A stretch of DNA of 64,000 bases from Bradyrhizobium sp. AUGA SZCCT0176 (GTDB taxonomy: Bacteria; Pseudomonadota; Alphaproteobacteria; Rhizobiales; Xanthobacteraceae). The notes beneath the pieces are model-generated. The model was given only the letters and a program-made list of their open reading frames with translations. It made no database searches and was not told where the DNA came from. Numbering within the stretch: the stretch's first letter is position 1; each line of letters starts with the position of its first letter. A program made the position numbers and the translations under genes. Positions 47,497-56,465 of this stretch are shown here, piece after piece. Location: the NCBI RefSeq assembly GCF_018130145.1, contig NZ_JAFCMB010000021.1:1-64000 (forward strand), written 5' to 3'.

Positions 47497-47967
47497 TTAA
47501 GCCGCGACCGCCGAGCTGTCGACGACCCGCGGGGTCTGGGAGCCGTTGCTGATCGGAATGCTGCGCGGCTTCTTGGCCTCGGGAATCTCGCGGACGAGAT
47601 CGACGTGGAGCAAACCGTGCTCGAGCGAGGCGTTCTTGACCTGCACGAAATCGGCAAGCTGGAAGGCACGCTCGAAGGCGCGCGCCGCGATGCCGCGGTA
47701 CAGCACTTCGGATTTGTCCTGGCCGTTCTCGTTGGCGGATTTCTCGCCCTTGATCGTCAGCGTGTTTTCCTTGGCGACGATCGAAAGCTCGCCTTGCGAG
47801 AAGCCGGAGACCGCAACGCTGATGCGGTAGGCGTTCTCACCGGTGCGCTCGATGTTGTAGGGGGGATAACCGGGGCTGCCGTCTGACGCTGCCTGGTCGA
47901 GCAGGGAGAAGAAGCGGTCGAAGCCGACGGTGGAACGATAAAACGGGGCGAGATCGTAGGTACGCAT
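47497..47967 (-). CDS. Small heat-shock protein, Hsp20/IbpA type
   Basis: 156 residues from the ATG at 47967. The alpha-crystallin domain spans about residues 38-125 (YNIERTGENAYRISVAVSGF, LTIKGEKSANEN), with the LEHGLLHVDLVREIPEAKKP tail carrying the family's late beta-strand and a C-terminal IPI motif in RSIPISN. It holds unfolding proteins as an ATP-independent chaperone. Expression is likely induced by heat through both the RpoH-type promoter and the ROSE thermometer upstream. Confidence 0.93.
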   Translation of the reverse strand: MRTYDLAPFYRSTVGFDRFFSLLDQAASDGSPGYPPYNIERTGENAYRISVAVSGFSQGELSIVAKENTLTIKGEKSANENGQDKSEVLYRGIAARAFERAFQLADFVQVKNASLEHGLLHVDLVREIPEAKKPRSIPISNGSQTPRVVDSSAVAA

Positions 47968-47972
47968 AGGGT

Positions 47973-48105
47973 AGTCCTCCATTGAGCGACTGTTGCAGTT
48001 AACCCGCCCGCCATCGGGCCGGGCTTTCGTCCATGTGCAGCCTCAGATTTCGACTCCGAAACACAGGGGTATTCGGTTCCGAAACACTGGTAGCGGCCTG
48101 CACAG
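47973..48105 (-). promoter_or_regulatory. ROSE-type RNA thermometer in the hsp20 leader
   Basis: The 3'-most hairpin AGUCGCUCAAUGGAGGACU (47991-47973) pairs the Shine-Dalgarno AGGA with UCGCU, the ROSE UYGCU consensus, leaving the conserved G opposite the anti-SD. Upstream lie CCCGGCCCG-AUGG-CGGGCGGG, and TGTGCAG pairing with CTGCACA. ROSE elements repress rhizobial small heat-shock genes at normal temperature and melt on heating. Boundaries approximate. Confidence 0.8.
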
Positions 48106-48110
48106 AAGTG

Positions 48111-48138
48111 ATATGGGAGAGGCTGAACATCGTTCAAG
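48111..48138 (-). promoter_or_regulatory. RpoH (sigma-32) promoter of hsp20
   Basis: On the minus strand CTTGAA (48138-48133) and CCCATAT (48117-48111) are 15 bases apart, matching the heat-shock consensus. The predicted start near 48105 gives a leader of about 135 nt that holds the ROSE element. Confidence 0.75.
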
Positions 48139-48213
48139 AGGGGCCAAACCAGGTCCCTTTTTTGATACCCCGCCTTGATTTCCAGCCCGTTTCACCTAGC
48201 CGGTTCCCTGTCC

Positions 48214-49161
48214 ATGACGCTCGTCTCGATCCCTGCCAATCCGATTCCGGAGGATGTCGTCAGCGGCACCATCAAGACGCCCGACGGCGCCGAACTGCGC
48301 TTTGCGCGCTGGGCGCCGCCGGCGGGCCGCAAGGGCACCGTCTGCGTCTTCACCGGCCGCAGCGAGCAGATCGAGAAGTATTTCGAGACGGTGCGCGACC
48401 TGCGCGATCGCGGGTTCGCGGTGGCGATGATCGACTGGCGCGGCCAGGGTCATTCCTCGCGGCGCTTGCGCGATCCACGCAAGGGTTATGTCCGCGATTT
48501 CTCCGATTTCGAAATCGACGTCGAAACCTTCGTGCAGCAGGTGGTGCTGCCCGATTGCCCGCCACCCTATTTCGCGCTGGCGCATTCGATGGGTGGTGCC
48601 GTGATGCTGCGGGTCGCGCATGCGGGAAAACGCTGGTTCGACCGCATGGTGCTGTCGGCGCCGATGATCGATCTGCCGGGAAGCCGGACCTCGTTTGCGG
48701 CGCGCACAATGTTGCGGGTGCTGCGGCTCGCAGGTCAGGGCGGCCGTTACGTGCCTGGAGGCAGCGACGCGCTGACCGGCACCGAGTCCTTCATCAACAA
48801 TCCCTTCACCAGCGATCCCGTGCGCTTTGCCCGCAACGCCGCGATCCTGGAAGAAGACCCGACGCTGGGCATCGGCTCGCCGACGGTGGCCTGGGCCGAC
48901 ACGGCGTTTCGCGCGATGCACGGTTTTCGCGCGTCGAACTACCCTTCCGAAATCCGCCAGCCGATCCTGATGCTGGCCGCCAGCAGCGACACCATCGTCT
49001 CGACCGCGGCAATCGAGGAATTCGCCTATCATTTGCGCGCCGGCTCGCATTTGGTGATCGCCGGGTCCAAGCACGAGATCCTGCAGGAGCAGGACCGCTA
49101 CCGCTCGCAATTCTGGGCCGCGTTCGACGCCTTCGTACCGGGCACGCCGCTGTTCAAGTGA
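48214..49161 (+). CDS. Alpha/beta hydrolase, lysophospholipase/monoglyceride lipase-like
   Basis: 315 residues from the ATG at 48214. The nucleophile elbow is ALAHSMGGAVM, the early strand CVFTGRSEQIEKYFE and FAVAMIDWRGQGHSSRR are typical of PldB-type lipases, and the catalytic Asp (AASSDTIVS) and His (SKHEILQE) are present. It probably hydrolyses monoacylglycerols or lysophospholipids at the membrane. It is divergent from hsp20. Confidence 0.88.
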   Translation: MTLVSIPANPIPEDVVSGTIKTPDGAELRFARWAPPAGRKGTVCVFTGRSEQIEKYFETVRDLRDRGFAVAMIDWRGQGHSSRRLRDPRKGYVRDFSDFEIDVETFVQQVVLPDCPPPYFALAHSMGGAVMLRVAHAGKRWFDRMVLSAPMIDLPGSRTSFAARTMLRVLRLAGQGGRYVPGGSDALTGTESFINNPFTSDPVRFARNAAILEEDPTLGIGSPTVAWADTAFRAMHGFRASNYPSEIRQPILMLAASSDTIVSTAAIEEFAYHLRAGSHLVIAGSKHEILQEQDRYRSQFWAAFDAFVPGTPLFK

Positions 49162-49341
49162 TCAAATCCGAATAGATGCGAGTTTGAAAGGTTCTCGATA
49201 GCGATGGCATCGAGGATGACCAAATCGGCTCGGTTGAAAGTGCGGTCCCAACTACCAGGTGTGGTAGGCCCAAGTCCCGATTACGTCTCCGTTAAGTCGC
49301 GCCGGAGGAATGTGATCGCGTTGGCGATAGGGGAGGCAGTC

Positions 49342-50334
49342 ATGCGTCTGTTGATTCTGGGCGGGAGCCAGTTTCTTGGGCGCGCGATTGCGGCTCATGC
49401 TTGCGCTGCCGGACATGACGTGACGTGCGCCGCACGGGGGCTTGCGGGTCCGATTGCGCCCGGCGCGAAATTTGTTGCCGTCGACCGCGACGTTTCAGAT
49501 GGTCTTGAGCCGCTTGCCCGCCAGGAGTTCGATGCTGTCGTGGATGTATCACGTCACCCGGGCCAGGTGCGCCGCGCGGTCGCCGCCCTCAAGCAGCAGA
49601 CCGGGCACTGGACCTTCGTCTCGACAGTAAGCGTTTATGCGGACAATCGCACTCCCGGGCAGCATGCGGACACGGCCCCACTGCGGGCACCCACCGCCCC
49701 GGAGGTCGAGTATAGTAGTGAAGAAATCTATGGTGCTGCGAAAGTCGCATGCGAGCAGGCCGTAGGCGAAAGCGCCTTCATTTGTCGGGCGGGTCTTATT
49801 GTCGGGCCGGAGGATCCGACGGGTCGGTTCACTTATTGGCCAGCGCGGCTTGCCCGCGGAGGCGAAGTGCTTGCGCCCGGGACACCGGAGGATACCGTTC
49901 AGTTCATCGACGTGCGCGACCTTGCCCAATGGATCGTTCATGCCGCGCAAGCCCGCCTGATTGGTATCTATGACGGAATTGGGCCAACGCGCACCCGCGG
50001 CGAACTGTTGGCTGAGTGCGCGGCGGCACTGGGTTCATCCTGTACGTTTACATGGGTAAATCGTGCCTTCCTGGAGCAGCACGGCGTCAGACGTTGGGCG
50101 GGCCCTCGATCACTCCCTTTGTGGCTCCCTTTGCCGGACTTTGCCGGCTTTGCTACGCGCGACACGACGCCGGCGCGTCATGCCGGCCTCACCTTGCGGC
50201 CTCTAGCAGAGACCGCGCGTGACACGCTTGGCTGGCTGCGCACCACCAACGGCACAGTCGTCGGCTTAACCGTCGATGAAGAAAGGGAAGTGCTTGCCGC
50301 ATGGCATGCGAGGGGCCAGCATCCTGGCAACTGA
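49342..50334 (+). CDS. NAD-dependent epimerase/dehydratase-like SDR protein
   Basis: 330 residues from the ATG at 49342, just after GGGGAGG; a long upstream extension from 49204 is not part of the fold. MRLLILGGSQFLGRAIAAH starts a Rossmann domain with the atypical GGSxFLG glycine motif, and the extended-SDR Tyr-Lys pair is present as EEIYGAAKVACE. Likely an extended SDR or an isoflavone-reductase-type enzyme. The text TPGQHADTAPLRAPTAPEVE is reminiscent of actinobacterial homologues, so horizontal transfer is possible. Substrate unknown. Confidence 0.75.
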   Translation: MRLLILGGSQFLGRAIAAHACAAGHDVTCAARGLAGPIAPGAKFVAVDRDVSDGLEPLARQEFDAVVDVSRHPGQVRRAVAALKQQTGHWTFVSTVSVYADNRTPGQHADTAPLRAPTAPEVEYSSEEIYGAAKVACEQAVGESAFICRAGLIVGPEDPTGRFTYWPARLARGGEVLAPGTPEDTVQFIDVRDLAQWIVHAAQARLIGIYDGIGPTRTRGELLAECAAALGSSCTFTWVNRAFLEQHGVRRWAGPRSLPLWLPLPDFAGFATRDTTPARHAGLTLRPLAETARDTLGWLRTTNGTVVGLTVDEEREVLAAWHARGQHPGN

Positions 50335-50351
50335 CGACGATGTGATCAATT

Positions 50352-50996
50352 CTATGACTGCACGGCCTGGCCGGCTGGCGCCGGCAGCCGGTCGGTGATG
50401 CGCCTGGGCAGCTTCCGCTCGACGAACAACGTGCGGACGTCGGCGACGCTGAGGTAGCGCGCCTCGCCGTCGCCCTTGCCGAGAATGTCGAGCAGGACCG
50501 GCCATTCGCCCTTCATCATGATCGGATAGGTCCAGCGCGCCTTATCGCCGTCGCGCTTCAGATTGTCCGCCATGAAGGTCTCGATCTGCTTGGCGTTCAG
50601 CCCGGGCTCGGTGCCGCCATCGGGATTACGGTATTCCTGGCCGAAGCTCGCGAAGCGTTCGATCTGCTCCAGATTGACCTGTCCATCCACTTCGAGGATG
50701 CGAGAGCCGGCGCCATGCTTGTCGAGCGGGCCGTTGCGCAATTCATCGAGAATTGCGCCTGATGTCACGCTCCTCAAGGGGTGGCCGTTTGCTATCATCG
50801 CAATTCCGTAGGTGAGCACCTTCGCCCGGATCAAGCCCATTCCCGTTTTGCCGCTCGCCAGCCCGATGTCGTCGGTCAGCGTGCCGAGGGGCACGATGTG
50901 GCCGTCGACATAGCCGTTCGCGACCAGCGCGCGCAGGAACGGGCAGGGATTATTCGGAGAGACGGCGATCTGCGTGGCCGGTGCTTGGTCTGGCAT
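50352..50996 (-). CDS. Unrecognised protein with a Pro-Cys-Pro motif
   Basis: 214 residues. Near the N-terminus NNPCPFLRALVANGYVDG resembles the PCP segment that holds the haem thiolate in fungal chloroperoxidase-type peroxidases (Peroxidase_2), but I cannot confirm the acid-base residues and no other peroxidase motif is clear. Convergent with the SDR gene. If not a peroxidase, it is simply unknown. Confidence 0.45.
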   Translation of the reverse strand: MPDQAPATQIAVSPNNPCPFLRALVANGYVDGHIVPLGTLTDDIGLASGKTGMGLIRAKVLTYGIAMIANGHPLRSVTSGAILDELRNGPLDKHGAGSRILEVDGQVNLEQIERFASFGQEYRNPDGGTEPGLNAKQIETFMADNLKRDGDKARWTYPIMMKGEWPVLLDILGKGDGEARYLSVADVRTLFVERKLPRRITDRLPAPAGQAVQS

Positions 50997-51197
50997 GGAT
51001 CCAATCCTGAAAAGGCAGCGAATATGAAAAAGACAATAGGCGTCAGTCTGAAGGGGAATGGATTCGAAAGGGGAATCCGCCGGTCGTGTACTACTTCAGG
51101 GTGCAAACGATTTTCGCCGGATTCGAAGCCGTGTCAACCAGAGGCCGAAGACGTGGCCGGCCGGGATGACAATTTGGCGCAAAGGTACGCGGCCTCT

Positions 51198-52997
51198 TCA
51201 GGAATCGGCGGCAAGCTTCGGCGCGGACTCGACGAGCGTCAATCTGGTGGAGGGAACGCCGGCCTTCAGCAGGCCGTCACGGTAATGGGCGATGTCGTCA
51301 GGTCGTTTCCAACGGAAATTGCTCAAATGCCGTTCGACGGTAAAGCTTGGATAGTTGTGCAGCAGGACTTCAGCGGCGTTGGCCGCTTCGTCGGCGCGCC
51401 CGAGTTGGGCGAGTGCTGCCGCCCGGATCGCGAGCGCCTGAAGATGATTGGGATTGATATACAGCGCCTCGCGTGCCCAGGACAGCGACGCATCATATTG
51501 CCCGACGAGGTAATGACTGAACGCGTTCAAGGCGGCCCATTGATATCTTGGGTCGGAGTTGCCGCGTTGCGCCGCCATTGAAAACAGTTCGATGGCCTGC
51601 CGATGTTCGCCGGAGGCGAAGTAACACATGCCAAGAACGCCGCGGGCGCCCATGTCATACGGGTTCAGCCCGACCGCCCGGTTTGCGGCGTCCATGGCCG
51701 CCTCGTAATGTCCTTCCACGGCGTGCAGAAAGGCAAGAATCTGAAACGCGAAGGAAGAGCGCGGATCAAGCCGGACGCTGCTTTCCGCGAGATCCATTGC
51801 GGTGGTCCATAATACGCGTGTGCTCTTGATCCATCCGAATTGCACGCTCTGGATCATGATCGTGGCGAGATAGGCGCGGGCGATCGACAGCGTCGGATCG
51901 AGCGCGATCGCCTCCCTGAACAGGCCGATCGAGGTTTCGAAATCGGCTTTGGTCTGCAGGTAATAATAGGAAAGCCCTTTGAGGAAGCGGTCCCATGCGG
52001 TCAGGTCGTTCGACGACGGCCGGGGAGGGGCGGAAGCCTCGGCCCGGTAGATCTCGGCCGCGATCGCCGCCGACAGGCTGGTGGTGATCTCGTCCTGCAT
52101 CGCGAACAGGTCGCCCATGTCACGGTCGTAGCGGCCGGTCCATAATTGCTCGCCGTTCTCGGGCGCGATCAGCTCGGCGGTGACGCGGATCTTGCTCGCG
52201 GCGCGGCGCACCGAGCCCTGGATCAGGTAACTCGCGTCGATCTCGCGGGCGATCAGGCGGGTGCTCAGGTTCTTGCCCTTGAAGGAGAACGTCGAATTGC
52301 GGCTCAGGACCCGGTAGAACGATTGCAGCGACAATGCGTGGATCAGGTCCTCGGTGAGGCCGTCGGAGAAATACTCGTCGGCGCTCTCGCTCAAATTGGC
52401 AAACGGCAGCACGCCGACGATCGCGGTCCGGTATTGCGCAGGCAGGTTCGCAGGATCCCTCGCCTCGCGGCTGCGGTGGTCCGCGCCTTCAGGCTCCCAG
52501 GTCCAGACGCTGACCGGCTCCTCGATGTTCTTGAAGCGATGCGGACCGGCATCGACCAGGGGAACGCTGAGACGCTTGCCGGCCTCGCCATAGGCCTTAC
52601 CCGAGACCGCCACGCCACCCGGGGCGGCCACCGATTCGAGCCGGACGGCGATGTTCACGTCGTCGCCGAACACCTCGTCCTCGTCGGCCATCACGTCACC
52701 CATATGGATGCCCATACGGAATTGCATCACGCGGTCGGTGGGCAAATGATGGTTTCGTTCGGCCATCATCATCTGCATCGCGACCGCGGCCTCGATGGCG
52801 CCGACGATGCTGGGAAACTCCAGCAGGAAGCCATCGCCGGTGTTCTTCACCAGACGGCCGCCATGATTGAGGATGATCGGGTAGATCGCGGTCCGGTGAG
52901 CCTTGAAAGTGGCGTGCGTACCCGCCTCGTCGGCTCCCATCATGCGGGAATAGCCGGCGACATCAGCGCAAACGATGGCGGCTAGCCGTCTTTCCAT
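51198..52997 (-). CDS. Class III adenylate/guanylate cyclase with TPR repeats
   Basis: 599 residues from the ATG at 52997 (an upstream ATG at 53024 adds nine). The cyclase domain (residues 1-170) has CADVAGYSRMM with metal Asp12, NTGDGFLLEF with Asp55 and the GDDVNIAVRLESVA segment with transition-state Asn and Arg. A middle TolB-like region (GVLPFANLSESADEYFSDG) and C-terminal TPRs (residues about 350-560) follow. Fusion of a cyclase to TPRs is common in Bradyrhizobium; the input signal is unknown. Confidence 0.88.
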   Translation of the reverse strand: MERRLAAIVCADVAGYSRMMGADEAGTHATFKAHRTAIYPIILNHGGRLVKNTGDGFLLEFPSIVGAIEAAVAMQMMMAERNHHLPTDRVMQFRMGIHMGDVMADEDEVFGDDVNIAVRLESVAAPGGVAVSGKAYGEAGKRLSVPLVDAGPHRFKNIEEPVSVWTWEPEGADHRSREARDPANLPAQYRTAIVGVLPFANLSESADEYFSDGLTEDLIHALSLQSFYRVLSRNSTFSFKGKNLSTRLIAREIDASYLIQGSVRRAASKIRVTAELIAPENGEQLWTGRYDRDMGDLFAMQDEITTSLSAAIAAEIYRAEASAPPRPSSNDLTAWDRFLKGLSYYYLQTKADFETSIGLFREAIALDPTLSIARAYLATIMIQSVQFGWIKSTRVLWTTAMDLAESSVRLDPRSSFAFQILAFLHAVEGHYEAAMDAANRAVGLNPYDMGARGVLGMCYFASGEHRQAIELFSMAAQRGNSDPRYQWAALNAFSHYLVGQYDASLSWAREALYINPNHLQALAIRAAALAQLGRADEAANAAEVLLHNYPSFTVERHLSNFRWKRPDDIAHYRDGLLKAGVPSTRLTLVESAPKLAADS

Positions 52998-53172
52998 GTA
53001 TCCCCAAAACTCCCGCACTTGCATACCACTATGTGGTTGGCCAAGCGATTCCAATGATTATTAAATACGCTGTATCTGGCGGAAGGCCGATCCAGAAGTG
53101 ATAGTAACGCAATCCAATTGTGATTGGCATGCGCTGGACCAATGGATTGTCACGAGGGAACTGGTCAAAATC

Positions 53173-53817
53173 ATGGGCGAGCTGCTCGGCATAAACGAAC
53201 TCTGGTTGTTCATCCTCTCGGGGGTGCTGCTCAACGTCACGCCGGGGCCTGATACCGCCTACATCATCGGCCGCAGCATCCAGTTGGGGTGGCGCGGCGG
53301 GGCGGCGGCCGCGCTCGGCATCAGCTGCGGCTGCCTGGTTCACGTGTTCGGCGCCGCGATTGGGCTGTCGGCGCTGTTGCTGACGTCGGCGGCCGCATTC
53401 ACCGTCCTGAAGCTGGTTGGCGCGGCCTACCTGGTGTTCACCGGCATCCAGATGCTGCTGTCGCGCCAGAGTCCGGTCGCCGACATAGCCGTGCAGAACG
53501 ATGCCACCCCGCTACGCCGGGTGTTCTGGCAGGGGGCCTTGACCAACGCGCTCAATCCCAAGGTGGCGCTGTTCTTCCTGGCGTTCCTGCCGCAATTCGT
53601 GGCCGCTGATTCGCCGCACAAGACGGCGGCCTTCCTGGCCCTCGGCCTGATCTTCATCTTCAACGGCACGCTGTGGTGCCTCGGTGTTGCGGCGTTCGCG
53701 TCGAAGGCCGCCGCCCGCATCCGGCACTCCGAGCGCGTGATCGCCTGGATCAACCGCGTGCTCGGCGGGATGTTCGTCTATCTCGGGTTTCGCGTGGCGA
53801 TGCTGCAGACCCGCTGA
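53173..53817 (+). CDS. LysE/RhtB family amino acid exporter
   Basis: 214 residues from the ATG at 53173. VLLNVTPGPDTAYIIGRSI and QGALTNALNPKVALFFLAFL are the family hallmarks, with six helices. These proteins export amino acids such as threonine, homoserine or lysine. Divergent from the cyclase gene; the gap holds small dyads such as ACCAC-TAT-GTGGT at 53025-53037. No Lrp-type site could be confirmed. Confidence 0.87.
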   Translation: MGELLGINELWLFILSGVLLNVTPGPDTAYIIGRSIQLGWRGGAAAALGISCGCLVHVFGAAIGLSALLLTSAAAFTVLKLVGAAYLVFTGIQMLLSRQSPVADIAVQNDATPLRRVFWQGALTNALNPKVALFFLAFLPQFVAADSPHKTAAFLALGLIFIFNGTLWCLGVAAFASKAAARIRHSERVIAWINRVLGGMFVYLGFRVAMLQTR

Positions 53818-53849
53818 TCTACCCCATTTGGGTGAGGCGTCTTTCAAGC

Positions 53850-53924
53850 CAGTTCGCGTCAGGAAAACGCGTCAAAGCAAAAGACCTGGAATCTGGTTCT
53901 GATCCAGCCAGAACCGGGTTCTAG
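53850..53924. repeat. Dispersed repeat, family E copy 3 (5'-truncated)
   Basis: GCCAGTTCGCGTCAGGAAAA and GGTTCTGATCCAGCCAGAACC, GGGTTCTAG match copy E1, but the left end is missing. Its terminal CTAG provides the TAG stop codon of the TauE/SafE gene on the minus strand. Confidence 0.85.
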
Positions 53925-54673
53925 CCGTGAATTTTCAGAAACCCGCCGACGGCGAGATAGAGCCCGAGGAAAATCATCGCGATCAGGAACCAGCGGCGGA
54001 ACACGTCCGGATGCATCCGCGTGCGCACCGCCTGGCCGATGAACATGCCGGCAAAGGACCCCGCCATCGCCACCGCGCCCGGCAGCGCGGTTGCGGCCGT
54101 CAACAGGCCCGCCGCGGTGATGTTGAAGGCGAGCGCCACGGTAGCGACCGTGAAGAACACGCCGAGCGCCTGCACCAGTTCGTCCTTCTGCATGCCGATC
54201 GCCTGCATGAACGGCATTGACGGGATGACCTGAACGCCGGTCGCGGCCGAGATCACGCCGGTGACAAGGCCGACGATGCCGCCGATCCACTTCTCGTCGC
54301 GGTGCGCGACCTTGAAGCTGAATTTGCACAGGCCCACGATGGCATAGATCACCAGCAGCACGCCAAGGATGACGGTGCCATAGGCCGCATAGGGTCCGGT
54401 CAGGAGCCCGCCGTTGAGCCAGATGCCGATCACGGTGCCGACCATCAGCGGCCACAGCCGCCGCATGATGTCGCGCAAGTAAGGGCCGCCGAAGGTCTGC
54501 CAGATATTGGTGACGATCGCCGGAACGATCACGATCGCGATCGCCTGTCCGGGGGCCATCGTCAGCGCGAGCAGCCCCATCGACACCGTCGGCAGGCCGA
54601 GCCCGATGACGCCCTTGATGAAACCGGCGAGCAGGAACGCGGCCGCAATGAGAATGAGCATGGAATCGATCAT
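53921..54673 (-). CDS. Sulfite exporter TauE/SafE family transporter
   Basis: 250 residues from the ATG at 54673, with about eight helices. LLAGFIKGVIGLGLPTVSMG and GLVTGVISAATGVQVIPSMP are the two repeated halves typical of the family, which exports sulfite, sulfoacetate or other anions. The gene stops inside repeat E3. It is divergent from a LysR regulator that may control it. Confidence 0.87.
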   Translation of the reverse strand: MIDSMLILIAAAFLLAGFIKGVIGLGLPTVSMGLLALTMAPGQAIAIVIVPAIVTNIWQTFGGPYLRDIMRRLWPLMVGTVIGIWLNGGLLTGPYAAYGTVILGVLLVIYAIVGLCKFSFKVAHRDEKWIGGIVGLVTGVISAATGVQVIPSMPFMQAIGMQKDELVQALGVFFTVATVALAFNITAAGLLTAATALPGAVAMAGSFAGMFIGQAVRTRMHPDVFRRWFLIAMIFLGLYLAVGGFLKIHG

Positions 54674-54730
54674 GCGGCCACATTGACCGATCGCGCTATC
54701 CGGCACAATCTGGAGATTACGGAGACAGCA

Positions 54731-54745
54731 TTCGGCCAGGCCGAA
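54731..54745. promoter_or_regulatory. LysR-type operator between TauE and LysR genes
   Basis: TTCGGCCAGGCCGAA is a perfect 15-base odd palindrome; its T (54732) and A (54744) form the T-N11-A box of LysR regulators. It lies 20 bases upstream of the LysR start, in the shared divergent region. Confidence 0.5.
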
Positions 54746-54765
54746 GGCAGATATCGGGATTCGTG

Positions 54766-55659
54766 ATGCGCTTCGATCTGGTCGATCTACAACTCTTCAT
54801 CGCCGTGGCCGAGACGCGCAGCATCACCAATGGCGCGAACCGCGTGCATCTGGCGCTGGCCTCGGCCAGCGCGCGCATCAAGGGGCTGGAAGCCGCGCTT
54901 GGCGTTTCACTGCTGCAGCGAGGCCGCCGCGGCGTCGAACTGACGCCGGCCGGCGAAAGCCTGCTCGATCACGCCCGCATCGTCATGCACAATGTGGACG
55001 CGCTGCGCGGCGATCTCGCCGCCTTCTCGCGCGGCGTCAAGGCCACCGTCCGCTTCCTCGCCAACACCTCAGGCCTGTCCGAATATCTGCCGAAGGCGCT
55101 GGCCGCGTTCCTGAGCCAGCATCCGCATATCTCGATCGACGTCGAGGAGCGCGAAAGCGCCGACATCGCGCGGGCCATCGCCAGCGGCGCTGCCGATCTC
55201 GGGCTCGCCGCCGAACATGCGCTGCCCGACGGCATCGAGCGGATCCCCTACAGCGAAGACCGCCTGGTGCTGGTCACCGCGCGCCAGGACGAACTGTCGA
55301 ACCGGCGGCAGGTCGATTTTCGCGAGGTGGTGGAGCGGGATTTCGTCGGCCTGATCACCTCGAGCGCGCTGCACGCGCATGTCACCGGCCACGCCGCGCG
55401 GCTCGGCGCGCGCTTGCGGTTCCGCGCCCGGCTCAACAATTTCGATGCGATCGGGCAGATGGTCGCTGCCGGCATCGGCGTCGCCGTGATGCCTGAAGTG
55501 GCGGCCAAGCGCTGCGCGCGGTCGATGAAGATCAATGTCGTCAGGATCAGGGATCCCTGGGCCAACCGCAGGCTTGCGATCTGCGCCCGCAGTTTCAAGT
55601 CGCTGCCGAAGCCGGCGCAGCAACTGGTAGAACATCTGCGCAAGATGGCGCCGAAGTAA
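54766..55659 (+). CDS. LysR-family transcriptional regulator
   Basis: 297 residues from the ATG at 54766 (GTG at 54763 less likely). The N-terminal winged helix (LVDLQLFIAVAETRSITNGA, LALASASARIKGLEAALGVS, LTPAGESLL) is followed by a substrate-binding domain (NTSGLSEYLPKALAAF). It likely responds to a small organic ligand and controls the divergent TauE exporter, though this is inference from arrangement. The GST gene follows 14 bases downstream. Confidence 0.9.
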   Translation: MRFDLVDLQLFIAVAETRSITNGANRVHLALASASARIKGLEAALGVSLLQRGRRGVELTPAGESLLDHARIVMHNVDALRGDLAAFSRGVKATVRFLANTSGLSEYLPKALAAFLSQHPHISIDVEERESADIARAIASGAADLGLAAEHALPDGIERIPYSEDRLVLVTARQDELSNRRQVDFREVVERDFVGLITSSALHAHVTGHAARLGARLRFRARLNNFDAIGQMVAAGIGVAVMPEVAAKRCARSMKINVVRIRDPWANRRLAICARSFKSLPKPAQQLVEHLRKMAPK

Positions 55660-55673
55660 TTTGGAGAAAGAAA

Positions 55674-56321
55674 ATGCTCAAGGTCTGGGGACGCCGAAGT
55701 TCGTTCAACGTCCAGAAAGTCATGTGGCTGATCGGCGAACTCGATCTTGCCCATGAGCACATCGACGCCGGCGGCTCGGCCGGCGGACTCGATGCGCCGG
55801 CTTTTCTCGCGATGAACCCGCACGGCCGCATTCCCGTGATTAAGGACGGTGAAGCTGTGGTGTGGGAATCGCATGCGATTCTCCGGTATCTGGCCGCGCG
55901 CCACGGCGCTGGTCGATTCTGGTCAGATGATCCCGTCGTCCGCGCCGCCGTCGACGGCTGGATGGACTGGTCACAAACCGCGCTGCAGCCGGATTTCCTC
56001 ACCGGGGTGTTCTGGGGATTTTACCGGACGCCGGAAGCAAAGCGGAACTGGCCGGCGATCACCGCGGCGCTGGCGCGATGCGCCAGGGATTTCGAAAAAC
56101 TCGACCGGTTGCTGGAGGGACGCAGCTTCCTGCTCGGCGAGACCTTGTCGCTCGCGGACATCACGGCCGGGACGTCGCTCTATCGTTACTTCGAACTGGA
56201 AATCGACCGCCCGCCATTGCCGCAGGTCGAGCGCTGGTACCGCACGCTGCAACAACGCGAGGCGTACCGGACCCACATCATGATCCCGTTCGGCGAATTG
56301 TTCGGGCGGCTGGATTATTGA
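55674..56321 (+). CDS. Glutathione S-transferase
   Basis: 215 residues: thioredoxin-fold N-terminus with GRRSSFNVQKVMW, the MNPHGRIPVIKDGEAVVWES segment holding the glutathione-binding cis-Pro and Glu-Ser, and an all-helical C-terminal domain with FLLGETLSLADIT. The catalytic Ser or Tyr near the N-terminus is likely Ser in RRSSFN. It lies 14 bases after the LysR gene and may share its transcript. Confidence 0.9.
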   Translation: MLKVWGRRSSFNVQKVMWLIGELDLAHEHIDAGGSAGGLDAPAFLAMNPHGRIPVIKDGEAVVWESHAILRYLAARHGAGRFWSDDPVVRAAVDGWMDWSQTALQPDFLTGVFWGFYRTPEAKRNWPAITAALARCARDFEKLDRLLEGRSFLLGETLSLADITAGTSLYRYFELEIDRPPLPQVERWYRTLQQREAYRTHIMIPFGELFGRLDY

Positions 56322-56465
56322 TGGGCTGTACTCATAAATTAACGCTCGGCCCGCAAGCAAAATCCGAGGGCGTGATGCAGGCGCTGCAATGCTGCCACAA
56401 GAATTGTCCGGGCAATTTATGTGGTAGGGTGTGCACCCGCTCATCATGTTCGGAGGAAGCTTGTT

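Noticed and set aside
49252..49267. Small dyad CTACC-AGGTGT-GGTAG before the SDR gene as an operator
   Set aside because: Arms of only 5 bases and no regulator nearby; chance cannot be excluded.
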